From: Lucifuga dentata
Lineage: Eukaryota > Chordata > Actinopteri > Ophidiiformes > Bythitidae
Direction: 5' to 3'
Length of the DNA stretch: 64,000 bases
NCBI GenBank assembly: GCA_014773175.1
Contig: VXCM01002506.1
Span: forward strand, 78,696 to 142,695
In this document: one piece after another, positions 11,401-25,663 of the stretch
Layout: the number at the start of each line of letters is the position of its first letter
How positions within the stretch are numbered: position 1 is the stretch's first letter
Made by a program: the position numbers and the translations under genes
The notes under the pieces: generated by a model
What the model saw: only the letters and a program-made list of their open reading frames with translations
What the model was told of the DNA's origin: nothing
Databases searched by the model: none

Positions 11401-14400
11401 AGGTAATGCCCTGCACGGCCTCCCCCACACGCAGGCTGGACCTTTGAGGCAGGGCCCTCCCACCCTCCCTTTCTCCCAGCCCCCATTATACAGAGGGAGG
11501 CTGATTATTCACCCCCCAACACACACAGTCACACGCAACTTCATTTCCATCTCTGACACCAACGCAATCACGATCAGTCATTGGATTGCTGCACACGCCT
11601 ACCAACTTTGACAAAAATATATTCATGGCAAGACGCACGCACATGCATGAAAAATGTCCGCGTCTGTCCCCCCACAAACACATATTCTAAGATACCCACA
11701 GTTTTATTAAAACACACACATACACCTCCCTACAGCAGCTTAGACCCTCTCCATCTATTCTCAGTGAGTGAAACAAATGCTTACATCATGAAATTGCAAA
11801 ACAGCCAAGGCAATAATATAGTAGCCATGGTGGCTCTTGGCAGGCTTACACACACACATTCAAAGATTGATGAAGTTGTGAGAAAACACTGCTAGAGTAG
11901 AGATGACTCAAGTATAATTCATGAAACAGGTTGCTACGTACAGGCACAGGAAGCCACATTAAGACCAGAATGCGCCTGTTCGCACTCCAATAATCAGAAA
12001 ATCAGCCATGATGCTCCATTTCTGCTGCTCACACACTTTTCACTGCTGAGAGTTGAAAGAACAAATGTAATGTATGTCAGTCTCTTATCCCTTGCATTCC
12101 TGATTCCTCCTTACCCACGCACTTTCTTCCCCTTTTCATTTCAACCCAGACACGCTCTGCCCTTACGACCTCATCTTGTAATATATTTACATTCTGTCAG
12201 TATGTCGATAACAGCATTATATTTTTCAAAGTGCATAAACACGAGTGTGTCATATAATTCTGCGTTGGATTAATTTGCAATTTCACATGCTATTAATTGC
12301 GTCAACTCTTGAAAGGGAATTTCATGAATCGCAATCTAATTACAGGCTAATTTGCTTTAGGAGTCGGTGTGCTTTTCTCTTCTGTTAACCACATTTCTAA
12401 ACACTCAATGAATTAATAGTGAATAGCTTGTGAATTACGTCCTGTGGATTTATGACTGCCAAGCATAATTGTTTTTCCTCTACCCCCTGTGTACTCGCCC
12501 TGCATGCATGTCAAGTGCTGGAGGAGAATGAGGGATGGAGGAAGAGAATAGGGAGAGAGAGAGAAAGGAAAGGAGAGGGGTCCCCAAACTTAAACAATGC
12601 TTTCCCTTCAGTGTATTTATGTTGAAAGATCACTCACATGCTGCTGACATGAGAGCCCGTTCAATTCCTCTTTCCCTCCCCCACCCTTTCTCCCACAACA
12701 GTGAGCTGCTTCGCGTCAAACATTAGGCAGATTAATAGGATGCAGCCCAGCAGATATGAATGACATTTCATACCTTCTGTGCTTTGTGTTTGTGTTTGTG
12801 TACATGAAAGCGTGTAAGGCTGAAAGACTGCTTTGTATATCTGCATAAGAGGCCCTTCTTTTTCTAGCCTCGGACCATTGTCATCAGATAGCGTTTAGAC
12901 CATAAAGAAGAGGGAATAAATTGTCCGCATCGTTATTGTTCTATCATTTGAACTGGATACGATGGTGAACTGTTTCTATATATATATATATAGTAACACA
13001 GTAATGCCTTAGTGTATTAATCATATTGTATTAGACCCTCGTTTGAAACATTCTTCTCCTTTTTGTTGTTTTTTTGGATTGCACATGGGACCCAAAATAG
13101 ATTCCACTCCAAATTGCTAGTGGGCTCTTTATGCCGGGAAAAGTGATACGTTCTAATGACCCTAGGGCTCTGGGTGGGAGACCACGTTTCTCATTTGGGT
13201 ATCAGCCTTAAAAAGTTTAAGATGCTGTCTTTCATTTTTATCTGTCAGTGCCAAAAGACAAGCATCCTCAGGACCTGGCCCAGGATGGAGGTGTAAAATG
13301 ATTTTGTAAAATAATGACAAAAAGTTTTTTTCTTTTGTTTGTTTTTTAGAGGTTGGGGGGATGGGGGTTATAAGAGAGTGTGAGTTAAGGGCGTGTTGTG
13401 GGGAGAGGTCACAGGAGGCACCGGAGTCGCAGGGAGGTGCATTAGGCAAGTGTCAGTCTCTATAGCAACGGCCTGTTATGGGAAAGGTGAGGGGTGAGAA
13501 ACGGTGCCTTTATTTAATGTGTGAGAGAAGGAGTTTCTGTTTTTCCTCTAATACTGACAGATGGGATCTTATATAGACACGCCCACTTGACCTTCCCTTG
13601 TTTGTTTAAACATACACATACTTAATTGCACACGCATACGCATGCCCTCACTGACCTAAGGTTCCTCAGTGTTTGCCCTGTCAAAACAACCAAGCTTCAT
13701 TTGTATGTGCTCCTGTGCTTTCAGAATAAGTGACTGAAATTATTTAAAGGACCATACTGGTGATTTTTCATGGTAAGCCCAATAAATGCTACCCGCTTAC
13801 ATGTTACATGTTTGGTTTTCCAAAACATAAAACCATTTTAGTTTTCCTGTTAGTTTGCCCCCTAGCCTTCCAAATTCAAATACTAAGGTGATAAGCCCAC
13901 TGTAAAATGAAATGTTTCACCTAATTTTTTTAGTTAAACCCTCTTCTCCTCGGACTATATTCCCCAGCGGAGACATACATTTTCTTCTGTGCATCTCCAT
14001 GTTGGACAGATTAAATTAGATTTGACAAAAAAATAAGACCAGCATTTGGTTCTCTGTGATGTACATTTCAAGTCTCTACAACTTGATTTTTATATTACTG
14101 GAATAAACTGAAATCAGTGGCTGCCTGGGAGATAGGAAAAACAAATCTAAAATGTACCATATTGTGTTTTAGCAAATGGTTGGCAGTAATGTAACGTGTA
14201 TGCAAGTTGTATTTGTTGGGCTCAAATATGCAAAAATCACTGATATGCTCCTTTGATACTATTGGAATGACTTCAAATTACTCTGAAAAGCCCTTTGAGA
14301 TGTTGTGTGTGATATTGGGCTGTACAAATGAATAGTTGACTTCTGGGAATATGATATGATAAAGGTGTGAACTTAGCCAAGAGTGCAGCGGGTATTGCAT

Positions 14401-17400
14401 GTTTCACCATCATTATAAGCTTATTAGACACAAACATTGATGCTGACTGTTGTACACCTACTTAAAACCATTTGTAAACACATTTGATAGGCAGTGTATC
14501 CAGTTGTTGTACAGAGATTAAACCACTTTAAAAGACATCCTGTATTTTCCCTGCATTACCTAGATCAGAGTGCTTCATGGATTGGGAAATGCAGTCTTGT
14601 GTAAGCATGAAGGCCTCTGCGTTGTGTCCATCCCTCCCCCCCGCTCTAAACATGGCTGCATATTCAAGTGGCTCTGCTGACAATAGACAGAAATGTGGGA
14701 ACCTCTGCTGCCTGGCACAAAGCCGGGGCGATCAATCTCTTTTCTTTTTTAACAATACACCCTCTTCTTGCCCAGCTCTATATTTTATGGTTCCATGGTT
14801 TCACCCCCTATATTATTTTCTATGCTCTCTTCTTTTCTCCATCCATGCTCCCTTGTTCTTTTAATGTTATTGTTTCTCTCTCGTCGTGTGTAATTAACCA
14901 TTTAGTGTGAGGAAGGGCTGTAATTATAAGTTTGGTGGAGGGTTGCAGAGAGTGCCTCAGCTGGAGGATTTAATGGAATATACAGTGCACTTTTTTTTTT
15001 TTTTTTTTANTTTTTTTTTTTTTTTTTTAACAAGTGCTTATTTAATTGGCTCTTCCTTTCATCTTCAATTAGAGCTACTAAGGCCGCCACCACATAACGA
15101 TCTGCATTTGGTTTTCACATCACAGCTCTCACTGGCACTATTATGGGCTTGACCACGGTAGGCGACGTCGCCTCTTCTCTGTTCATTTCCAATGGAACCA
15201 GTGCGAAGAGGCAATGACTGCAAGTCCTCCTCCAGCAAAGCGACATGCGATGCTCGAGCTCATGAAATTTCACACTCGTGCACATCCACATGCATACACA
15301 GGCTAGCAACACGATCCAAGAAAGTTGAAAATTTTTCAATTTTTCATCACTTTTGCCTGACGATGACTAATCAGCAGGGGTTTCATTGATGGACCAATGA
15401 GCTAACAGTATACAGCAGCCATCCTCAAAGTCTGGACTCCGGTCTGGATCCAGACCGAACCACTTCTGTCTCCGGACTCTGAGCAAATTATACTTTTTAT
15501 ATGTATTATTTGTATTATCGCGAGACATCACTGCGACACAATGAGTCAAAATTCTCCGCTTGGCTCCACGGTAAGCAGCACTCCAAATGTCTGACTGCTC
15601 CATTATTTGTGTGAGAATGTTTACTCTGCTTTGGTTTGGTCCAGTCACATTCAGCGTCCCGTCATCTCCATGACAACGATGGGTTGACACGGCGTTGGGC
15701 TTACTGAGAGTTGACAGCGCAGCTAGTTTCATCAGCAGTTAGCTTGATTCAGGTCGGATTGGCCATTGGGAGAGGCGGGACTCCCCCTCTCCCACTCAAC
15801 ACAGTCCGACCCTGGCTTGACTGACCTTAATAAACAGNGGGACTCCCCCTCTCCCACTCAACACAGTCCGACCCTGGCTTGACTGACCTTAATAAACAGA
15901 CCTTTGTCTTATTGAAAATTTTCTTTGTGTGGACCTTTAAGATTTGTATTTGAGTACCCCTGGTATACTGCTTAATCGCTTGCAGATAAACATAGACGAA
16001 AAGTTGGTACTAGCTGTCTCTGATTTCCCTGTTTTCTATGACATCTCCAGAGCAGCATATAGAAAAAACAAAAAGCATCGGCCTCAAATAGCAGCCAATC
16101 TAAAATCAATACATATCTATGCAAGGATCGTCTCTTGTGCTGTTATTTTACACAGTTAAAGTTAAATGCTTACACAGTTGCATACAGAGAAAGACTGCCT
16201 TTTTATTTGATTTGATATTAATGTGAAAACATATAAAATTACTTTTTAACAGAACAGATATGGTGCATGTATATTTATAGTTGAAATAAGCAGCAACAAA
16301 ATCTTAGAGTAATTTTTGTGCTAAATATTTATTTGTACATTTTGGGAAGGGGCTGCGTTTATTACATTTTGGCACTACTTCTGATCCGCTTTTGTTGTCT
16401 GTTTCCATGGCAACCATCCTTCACCAAGTGCGATGAGACCCGCGAGTCGCTCTGAAACTGTGCGTATCGCTTGCCGTGTGTCCGGCCCAACACATGGGGG
16501 CGATAAATTTCATCAGTCGCTGTCATTCGTCACTGACCGTGTGCTGAGCCCATTAGAACAGCGTAATCACAGTTTTGTGTCTTATCAAAATAATTTCAAA
16601 ATTTGATTTAGACTGACATCCACTGATGTCCAGTGGTGACAAATTTTGATTTTTGTCATTACATTATTATTTTTCTGTTCCATCGATGAAGCCTACAGAT
16701 ATACATTCTCAAGCTCTCAAATTATCAATCTGTACAGTTTTTGGTGAGCTCTTGAGCTTTCCTCGACTCTACCTCTATTTCATTCTTTCTTAGTTATTAT
16801 TCACTGATTATTGCTCTGCATCGTCACCACAGACCTGAAATGGCTTCATTTTATGTAATGTAACCTAATATGTCAGAGTTGTTTGTTCATACAGACTGGA
16901 AATAAAACATAAATTGAAAGGAAGAGGACAGTCAATGTTCCATTCACTCTCAGAGATTAATTAAACTCTCTTAGTTGTCCTTTTCATAGATTACTAGATG
17001 GTAATAATTTTTGGAGCCGGTTCTTCAAGGGCACTCGAGAAGAAGAAACTCACATTCACATTATTTCTAAACTCTTAGCAAAAAAGTGTTAGTTTTTATA
17101 TTTCTTCAAAAGCTTCTTGAGAACAGACACTTAAAAGATGTCCGATATTCATTTTGATCATTTAAAGCATTTACACCTACAATAAGGTTTCATGTTTTTT
17201 CTTCAAAGCATCCAGTTTAGTTCAGAAACGGTAAACTGCCAGCTGACTAATTTACTATGGGGATTTCATTCCCTTTCACTGGAAGTGAGTGTAAGCAGCA
17301 CACACATTACTTAGTCATTTCATCTTTTGTAGACACACTCATCTAAGGGATTTTCCCACTTTTTTTCTCCTCACTCTCTTTTTTTCATGTCCGACCCCCA

Positions 17401-18497
17401 CCTATTCAAAGGCACTTACACAATCATTAAGAAAAGATCTCTCCGCCTCAAAATATGAGACTCAGTAAATGCATCTACGTTTGTGGAGCGGTTTCTCACA
17501 CATCCATTTTTCTCACCACTCAAACACACTGCCATTTTTGATGTCTCACTCGCAGGTGTACACAAACGCACACATCTCAGGAGAGAATTCATTTTCGCCA
17601 ATATACTTGTTAAATACAAATTAAACCAAAGATGGTTATTACACATTACCCAGCTGGATAGTGTTATGACAGCAATGATTTTGCTCTTTTTTGGTGGAGT
17701 TTCAAATAAAATAATTGAACAGCACACAGATTGCAACTCGGTCTTAAATGTATCTTAATGTTTGAGAGAGATATGAACGCTTGGGCTGAAGAATTTAGTC
17801 ATTTGCGACATAAGGGAGTTTTAGGGCGGTTTCATCCTTGTTACTACAACAACACAAACACACAGGCTGTCTGTAGCAGGGTGTGTATAAGACATGCTTG
17901 TGCTAAAAGAGTCATGTGTCTGTTTGTGTCTGCTGGTTCCATCTGCTTCCTGTAACAGACTGGCAGCAGACATGAGCACTGAGCCGACTGAGTAACACCT
18001 ACTAACAGGGGAAAAAGAGCGAGATAGAAGGGCACGTAGATGGCTAGCAGAATAAAAACATGGTTAGCGTTGGCGGGGAAAGATGAAGGAAAGAGAAAAG
18101 AAAGTAGACAGGGAGGTTGCACGGAGGGGAGAGACAGGGAAGTGGAAGGGNAAGGATGGAACAAGGGAGATGGCAGAGAAGGGAGCTAGAAAAAGAAGAC
18201 ACAGAAACATGATGAAGGAGGGAACAAGAGGGATAAAGACCCAGGGGGAGAAGAACACCAGGCTGAGAGGTAGACAGAGAGAGAGAAAGAAATGTTAGAG
18301 AACAACCTGGAGACGGAATGAGAGAGAGAAGGGGTGACTGGAAACGGGAGGACATGGAGGAAAGGGGGAGGGCGCTGTGTATTCAGTGTCCTGCTGTCTG
18401 ATTGGCTGAGGCAGCGTCAGGCTGGCTGAGCTGAATTTAATCAGAGATGTGCGTCACCAGCTGCTGTTCCAAGCCAGCAGCCAGCCAGATACTGCNG

Positions 18498-18530
<33 letters not shown>

Positions 18531-18623
18531 TTGACTAAAATCTCACTGTAAGGGGGCGCATGCAAGTGAATGTGTTATGCATTTTTAGTTATGCATTTTT
18601 ATGCGTCTGGCAACATGAGAAGG

Positions 18624-18682
<59 letters not shown>

Positions 18683-19025
18683 ACGCGTGTGTGCGCACTT
18701 GTGTGTGTGTGGAAAGCTGTGTCTGAAGGACTCCTGGAGAAGAAAGCTAAAAAGTAGTATTATCCTCTAATTACTAATTACTCATACATACTGTATATAA
18801 AGAGGTTTTCTATGTTGTTTCTTAATGCAGATGAAAGTTTCTTGCATGTAATTAGTGTGTGTGTGTGTTTGTGCGTGTGTGTGTGTCAGTGCGTAAGCAG
18901 CCGTCTGGATTAGCACTGTGCTTACTGAGCGGCTCTCTGCTTTTAGAAGTGCTTTTAGACAGACTCTTGGCAGGCACAGCGATTACCTTGGTGCTCTGAA
19001 TTCATTGTACTCCGGCAGCACAGGG

Positions 19026-19059
<34 letters not shown>

Positions 19060-19203
19060 ATGCATGCGTGTGACACTGTCACTATGCGGTTAATCGCCAG
19101 CTCTGCAGTAACACAGGAATAGTTTACGCTTTCACTCTCTATTGAAACTTTAATTAACAATGGCAAAATGAGAGTGAAGCGTGCCATTTCGTAGCACTTC
19201 CTA

Positions 19204-19249
<46 letters not shown>

Positions 19250-22200
19250 CCTCTCTCCTCCCTTGAGTGAAAGCAGTCCTAGTTACAACTGTCATGTATC
19301 CTAGGGACTGTAGGAAACATTATGAACTATTCATTTGTTTACCTATGGAGCAAGAAAATGTAATTTACTGTAACTCTGGGGTGACTAGCTGTTGGCATGA
19401 AGCCGCTATTTCTCTCTCTCTGTCAAACAAATGGCAGCCATAGAAGCATACTCACAGCTTTATTCGTGAGAGAAAATAGCTCTCTACCAGACCTGCTGCA
19501 CAGTTTTTCGTCTACTGCTACATGACATAAATTCAGTCATGCAGCAGTAGACTCGCACCAACACCCCCCTATCCCTGATTCTTCAATTAGAATTATTCAG
19601 AGTACAGGGCAGACTTTTTTTATTTGGTGCAGCGTTGTTTTGGTTGCTAGCTATCGACTTTGTAGACTAATGCTCCATGAAATGGCTGGCTGGTCCACGG
19701 GGAAAGGGTCAGGCATAGGCCACACCAGCAGGGGAAAGGTGTGTCTGTTTGTGTGTGTGGGAAGAAAGAGTGAGAGAGCGTAATGAAGAGGAAAGGACAC
19801 GTCTGCATGTGTTTGTGCGCCTATGTTCAGTCAGCAGAACAAAATCTGACCTTTTCATAGAGCTCGTCTGGGCCAGTAACATATGTTCAGCAACAGTCTG
19901 CAGGAAACGCTTAGTTAAAGGGGCAGTGCACAAAAACCACACCATGCAGAAGCAGATCGATTTGGTCAAATTTCCCTGAGAAAAAAATTGATGAGAGCGA
20001 GCAAGTTTTCACAGAATGCATTCAAACACGCATGAAAAAAGTTTTGCCAGTCATTCTTCTGAGGCAGACAAAAATTTCAGCATTACTACTTCCTTAAAGG
20101 ACCATACCACCCATTTTGCATGTTTGAACCTAATTTTCATACGTTACGTTACTGACAATCATTTCTCAAAGGATAAAACTGTATTTCAGCTTTCCTGATA
20201 TTTGTGCAAAATCTCTTAATCTTTCAAAATCAAATATTCAAGCGATACACCCACCTTAAAAATCGATGTTTCACCTGCTAGTAGTTACGCAGCCTTATGA
20301 AGTCACAGTCGTTAAAAAATTCTTCGATAAACGCAGGCCTTCTTTTGGGACTATATTCCCTGGTGGAGACATACATTCACGCTGCGCTTTTTATTGCGCT
20401 GAAAATGCTAAAATTACAAAACTTGGGAAAAAACTGAATACGTGTTGTTTGCGATAATGGATTACCTATCCCAAGAACGTTTCAAATATCTACAAGTTGA
20501 TTTTAATAGCGTACCAGAACGAACTGAAACCATGTCTGAAACTGTCTGGCGATCTGGAAGGTAGGAATTTTTTGTTTTTTTAAACTCACCGTTCCAGTAG
20601 TATGCTTTGAGAAATGATTGTCAGTAATGTTACATGTATCAAAATTGAATATATGAGGCTCAAATATGCAAAATGGGTGGTATGGCCCTTTAAAAAGACT
20701 TCCAATTACATTTTTTGTTTGTCAGCTATTATCATTTTCCAGCTCTACCAAGACAAATGTACTGTTAGGTAGTTTTAAGGACTAACAGTAATTGAACTCA
20801 TGCATTAATGCCTTGGCACGTGCTTTTGTCTTTCTCAGTGCCAGAGCCTACTCCTGCTAAGCCCAGTCCCGGCCCACCCCACCACCTCCACCCTGCTAGC
20901 CCCACACTGCCCCTGTCCTCCTCCTCCTCCTCCTCTTCGTCTTCTGGCAATGGCAAGCGCACCTCATCAAGTAGCCAGCTCTCGACTCCAACTCCAACTC
21001 CCCCTCAGCAGCAGTGCCAGTTGTCCTCTGCCAGTGCTCGATACCCGCCCAGAGAGGTGCCCCCTCGCTTCCGTCAGCAGGAGCACAAGCAGCTACTGAA
21101 GAGAGGTCAGCCGCTGCCTGCAGGAGCCCTCAGCACTCTCACCCTCTCCTCCTCCTGCACCACCTCATCTTTGCCCTCGTCTTCGTACTCGTCTTCTTCT
21201 TCGGCTACTAGCAGCACTACCCCAAACTCTGCCACATCTGCTGCAGGGAAACGCCACCCAGGTTTGTTTCAGTGTAACGAAAAATATACCTTGTAATATT
21301 TTTGGGGTGGTTATTTTTTCATGAAATGTTTTGGTGGTGGTTGAAATCTTTTCATCATCACTTTCTTCACGTTCTTTTTCTTCTAAATCCTGTTAAGATG
21401 TTTTGTTGTTGATAATGAGAACGTGCTTCAACAGTTATTTTCTCCACACACACACACACACTCAGGCCTCTATAGCCAGCGGTAGCCTTTTAATGAACTC
21501 ACTGGTGGCCCCTTAGATTAGTTATACAGAACCTGCCTTGAGGTCCTCATTGTGTGTGTGTGTGTGTTTGCTTTATGTAGTTGTTCGCAAGTAATATATT
21601 TGTATGAATGGCCATGAGTCTGTAGTTTTGTTTTTTTTTAAACTCTTTTTCTTTTTATATGCATATTAAGATTTCCAGTTTTTCATTATTATTTCAGCTT
21701 TTTCTACTGTCCTGAATATCTGCTTGTATTCCTCCCAAGAGCTTTAATCGATTTTTTCGGTCTGATTAACACTGTAACAGACAGAAAGATAACTGGACCT
21801 CACATTGTCTAACATGTAGCACTGTAACTGTGAAAGTATAGTTATGAGAATACCTCTGCAGCACACTGTCTTCATGCTTTGTGCTTTGAGGAGGAGCTGG
21901 CATAGCAAGCTTCCTCTTCCTCACATCTCCATTGCTTCTCATCTCTCTTTTTCTTTTCATCACTCTTGTTTGCTGCTTTGTGGCGTCTTTCATCACTGAA
22001 TTGTGTTTGCTTGGAGAACACCAGGTACTCAGTAAACAGCTCAGTAAGCAGTTGCGGTGCCTGGTTAGCTAGTCAGCTAGCTTCAGTCCTCTGCATCACA
22101 GAGATAATTGTGCATTCTAACGTGCGCTCCGTCTAGTCTCTTTGGTTTTTATGCTCAGAATTATGACACAAAGCCCAGCCTGTAAGGAATAACAAATAGC

Positions 22201-25200
22201 CTGTCTCTAGAATTTCATTGACAGTTCAGTTTTTGAATGTTGCTCAGCTATGGGCCAGGATCTAAATTTAGCTTCAAAGTTAACTCACTAAACCTTTAGG
22301 AGACTAGATGTAAGGTAGTATAGTCTCCTTTGGGCTCCAAACTGCGTAAGAGCCCTCATTGAGAGTATTAACCTATAATGTCCTTATTATTGCCCTGCTC
22401 CAGCAGTGGTTGTCCTACTTGGCCTTCACCTCACCCTGGTTTTCCCAAGGGCCTCTCAGTACAACACAGCCTGTGGCAGAGAGGCCATTCCATGTGTTCC
22501 CACCTCCTCCCCCTGTTGCACTCATCTCCAGGGCTTCCCATTCACATCCAGTTCTTTCCCGTCTGCTCATTTAATAGCCTCAAGGTATTGGCCCTGTTGT
22601 TGTAATGTTGCTGACATAAATAATTCAAGGAGTGGACACTAGTTTAACTCACTGCTCTGCATTAGATAGATATTATAAGGATCTGCTTTATTTGTCCTAA
22701 AAAAAAAAATAATATTTTTTCACTGGATGAGTTGGACATAGAACTTCTTTGAATTGGCAACAGTTACCAACTTTTAACTGTTATACTGATATATTGTACT
22801 CTGTAGCACAGGAAGAGAGCTTGATCAGGCTGTTGGATGTTTCCACCAGTAAGGTAAAACTACATCAGCTCCTGATTTTTGTTCTGACCAGTAGTTGGAT
22901 CTGGGAAGTCTCTAACTTGCAGACTTGCATACATACAGCCAGCTCCACTAGTCGTTTTGGCAGCAGCATGAAGGATTTCAAATGAAGATTGAGCTGCCAC
23001 AGAGAACATTATTTATGCATTGGTAATATTTGTGCCAGAGTGAATATCTTGAACTTCCTACCAAACGATATTAAATCCTTTGAATTTATTCCATTGACTT
23101 CTTTGCTCCCCAAAAACATTAAGTTGATAGATAAATAACATTAGAGGTCCAAAGAAAGTGTTGTTTTTTCATTTTAAGTATAAATAATTTAATCTTGTGA
23201 TTCTTTCACACAATATTAGTATAATTAAAATTAATTTCATGCTAAATTATCATTTCTTATTCACAAGAGGCTTAAAAAAATAGGCCACTTCAGTAACGCT
23301 TTGAATGAGCCAATTTGCAAGTTTGCAGGGGGTCAGGTCGCCGTTTTGGCTGTGACATCTGTATCTGTGATAAAGGCATGGAGTATAACAGTGGTAAATA
23401 ATGTTATTACCTAAAATCAATTTTGTTTCTAACCAGTTATGGATCTTTATCACCCCAGAAAGCAAGACGGAGGCTGAAGTTCAATTTCTTTTCGCAGCAA
23501 AGTGATTGGCAACTGATTACAAAAATCCTTTTGCACCTTAGGTTGTATTTTCTGTATTTTTGGAAAGTCGACTGAGGATTCAACTAGGATTCACCGGCCT
23601 TTATACTAATTCAAAACAATATGTAGATGTAGCTGGAAAATATTCTGTGGCAAGACTTTTTCCTAATTGAGAGAAATTTAACCATCTGCACATTTTGCTG
23701 TGTACGTGTCTCTTCCCTGGCAGTTCAGAGACTCAAAGGTTCTCCTCAGTGTAACTCCTAGTTAAGGGATGAACTCTGTTTTGAGGACACATTTCTGACT
23801 TCTGGTGAGGTCGCTGTGGCCCTAAGGCTTATTATGACACAAACTCATCTGGCTTCTTCACTCAAACGCTTTTGTGTATTTGTGTGCACACAAATACAAG
23901 TGTGTAAATGTAGTAACTGTGTGGCAGTAAGAACACACTGTTCTGACCTGGTTGTGTCCTCATAGATCTTTGTCTGCCTTGCAGACAAGCTGGCCTGACT
24001 TTAAAGAGGAATAATTCGCCGCATACAAATACACAAGTACACACCAAGCCAATACCCACTTATATTCATTATTAGGTAGGTGTAAGAAGGTGGTTAAAGG
24101 ATTGATCACTGATTTTGCATGTTTAAGCCCAATTAATACTATCCTATGTTACTTACAGTCATTTTCCAAAAAATAAAACCATATTTTAGTTTCCTTTAAT
24201 TCTGCCAAATTCCCCAATCTTTCAAAATCAAATGTTCAGGTGATACATCCACCTTAAAATCCTGTGCTTCACCTGCTAGCACTTGCGTCCAAATATAGAC
24301 GGCACGGTCAGTTTTAATTTCTCAGTAGAAGCTGCCTTCTTCTGGAACTATATTCCCTGGCAGAGACATACATTGTCTTCCGTGCAGCTCCTTGTTGGAC
24401 CAGTTAAATAAAGTAGCTTCAATAGAAAATTTAATCGACATTGTGTTCACAGTGAAGGATTGCTTCTCGAGTCTCAAATTTCTACAAGTCGATTTCAACA
24501 GCATACTGGAATGAACTGAAACAATGGTTGTCTGGAAGGTAGGAGAAACAGTTGTAATTTTTTAATATGTTTTGAGAAATGGTCGTCAGTAACATAGCGT
24601 GTAGGTGGGTTGCATATGTTGGGCTCAAACATGCGAAACCACTGGTTCTTTAAACGTTTTGCACACCTTCTGGCTCAGAAAATTCAGTTTTCATTAGAAG
24701 AGAGGCTATTAGATTAGTGTCAAGGGTGAGTGATGTTGAACCAAGCCACACACACACACACAAACACCATGCCATCTGCAAATTCAGAAAGGCAACCCCC
24801 NTGTCCCAAACCCCAGACTGAGACCCCCCGTGCCTTTCTCCCTCCCCCCCGTTTCACCCTCCATACCCCATCTCTGCAGCTGACTGGGACCATTGAGTTG
24901 TAGTCTGGAGCAGCTGTCCAGACGGGCTCACCAGTTAGCAGGTGCTGGAGTGGGGGTCTGTTAAGACTGTGGGAACTGCAGTCCAACAGCTGTTTGCTGG
25001 TTACCCAGACAGAGCATGTAGCCAGAAGGCACACTGCTGGGTGCTGTTAGCATGCTTAGCCCTTTCATTTGGGCCCTTTTGATTTGCTGGTGAAGCAGTT
25101 ACAACTGCAACACTGTGTTGTTTCCTTTAACCTTATTTACGTTAAGTGCACAATGTGAGGAAAGAACTCAGTGTTACTTTGAAACAAGATGTTCGTATGT

Positions 25201-25614
25201 TGAACGAGACAGAAACTATGAGGTTGATGCGTAAAATATACTGAGCTGGCATTTTGGACATTATTATAATGCAAACTGTCAGACTTTTTCCTATGTTATT
25301 TCTTGTTTGGTAAAACAGGTGTGTGGAGGTAGTAATTTTAAAATTGAATGTCCTTCGAGAACTTTCCTTCAAATGTCTCCTTCAAACAAAAGTAGCTGAT
25401 TATAATATAAATAATATTAAAGACTGATCATAGTATGTTTTAAATCATCAAACAAGACTACCTGGTTCTAATGATGACAGGAAGGCACAGACTGCCCCAT
25501 GTGCTCAGGGCGTGCACACACACACACAATACACCAGTAAGAGAACCCTCTAGTGGCTTCATTAATCCAGGCTCTGTCAGGGAAACCAGAGAAGTCACCA
25601 TGGTCTTGTTCTCC

Positions 25615-25663
<49 letters not shown>

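Larger units (their letters stand above)
8521..20838 (+). other. tnrc6c intron 2, 12.3 kb
   Basis: No coding exon is recognised. It contains two TTAA MITEs (13744-14257 and 20094-20693), an unmerged assembly overlap (15777-15899), several GT/CA/CT microsatellites between 18499 and 19248, and homeobox-site-rich stretches such as 12240-12480 that could be regulatory. Confidence 0.75.

Noticed and set aside
18560..18770. Open frames full of Cys-Val repeats
   Set aside because: Direct translation of a GT microsatellite.
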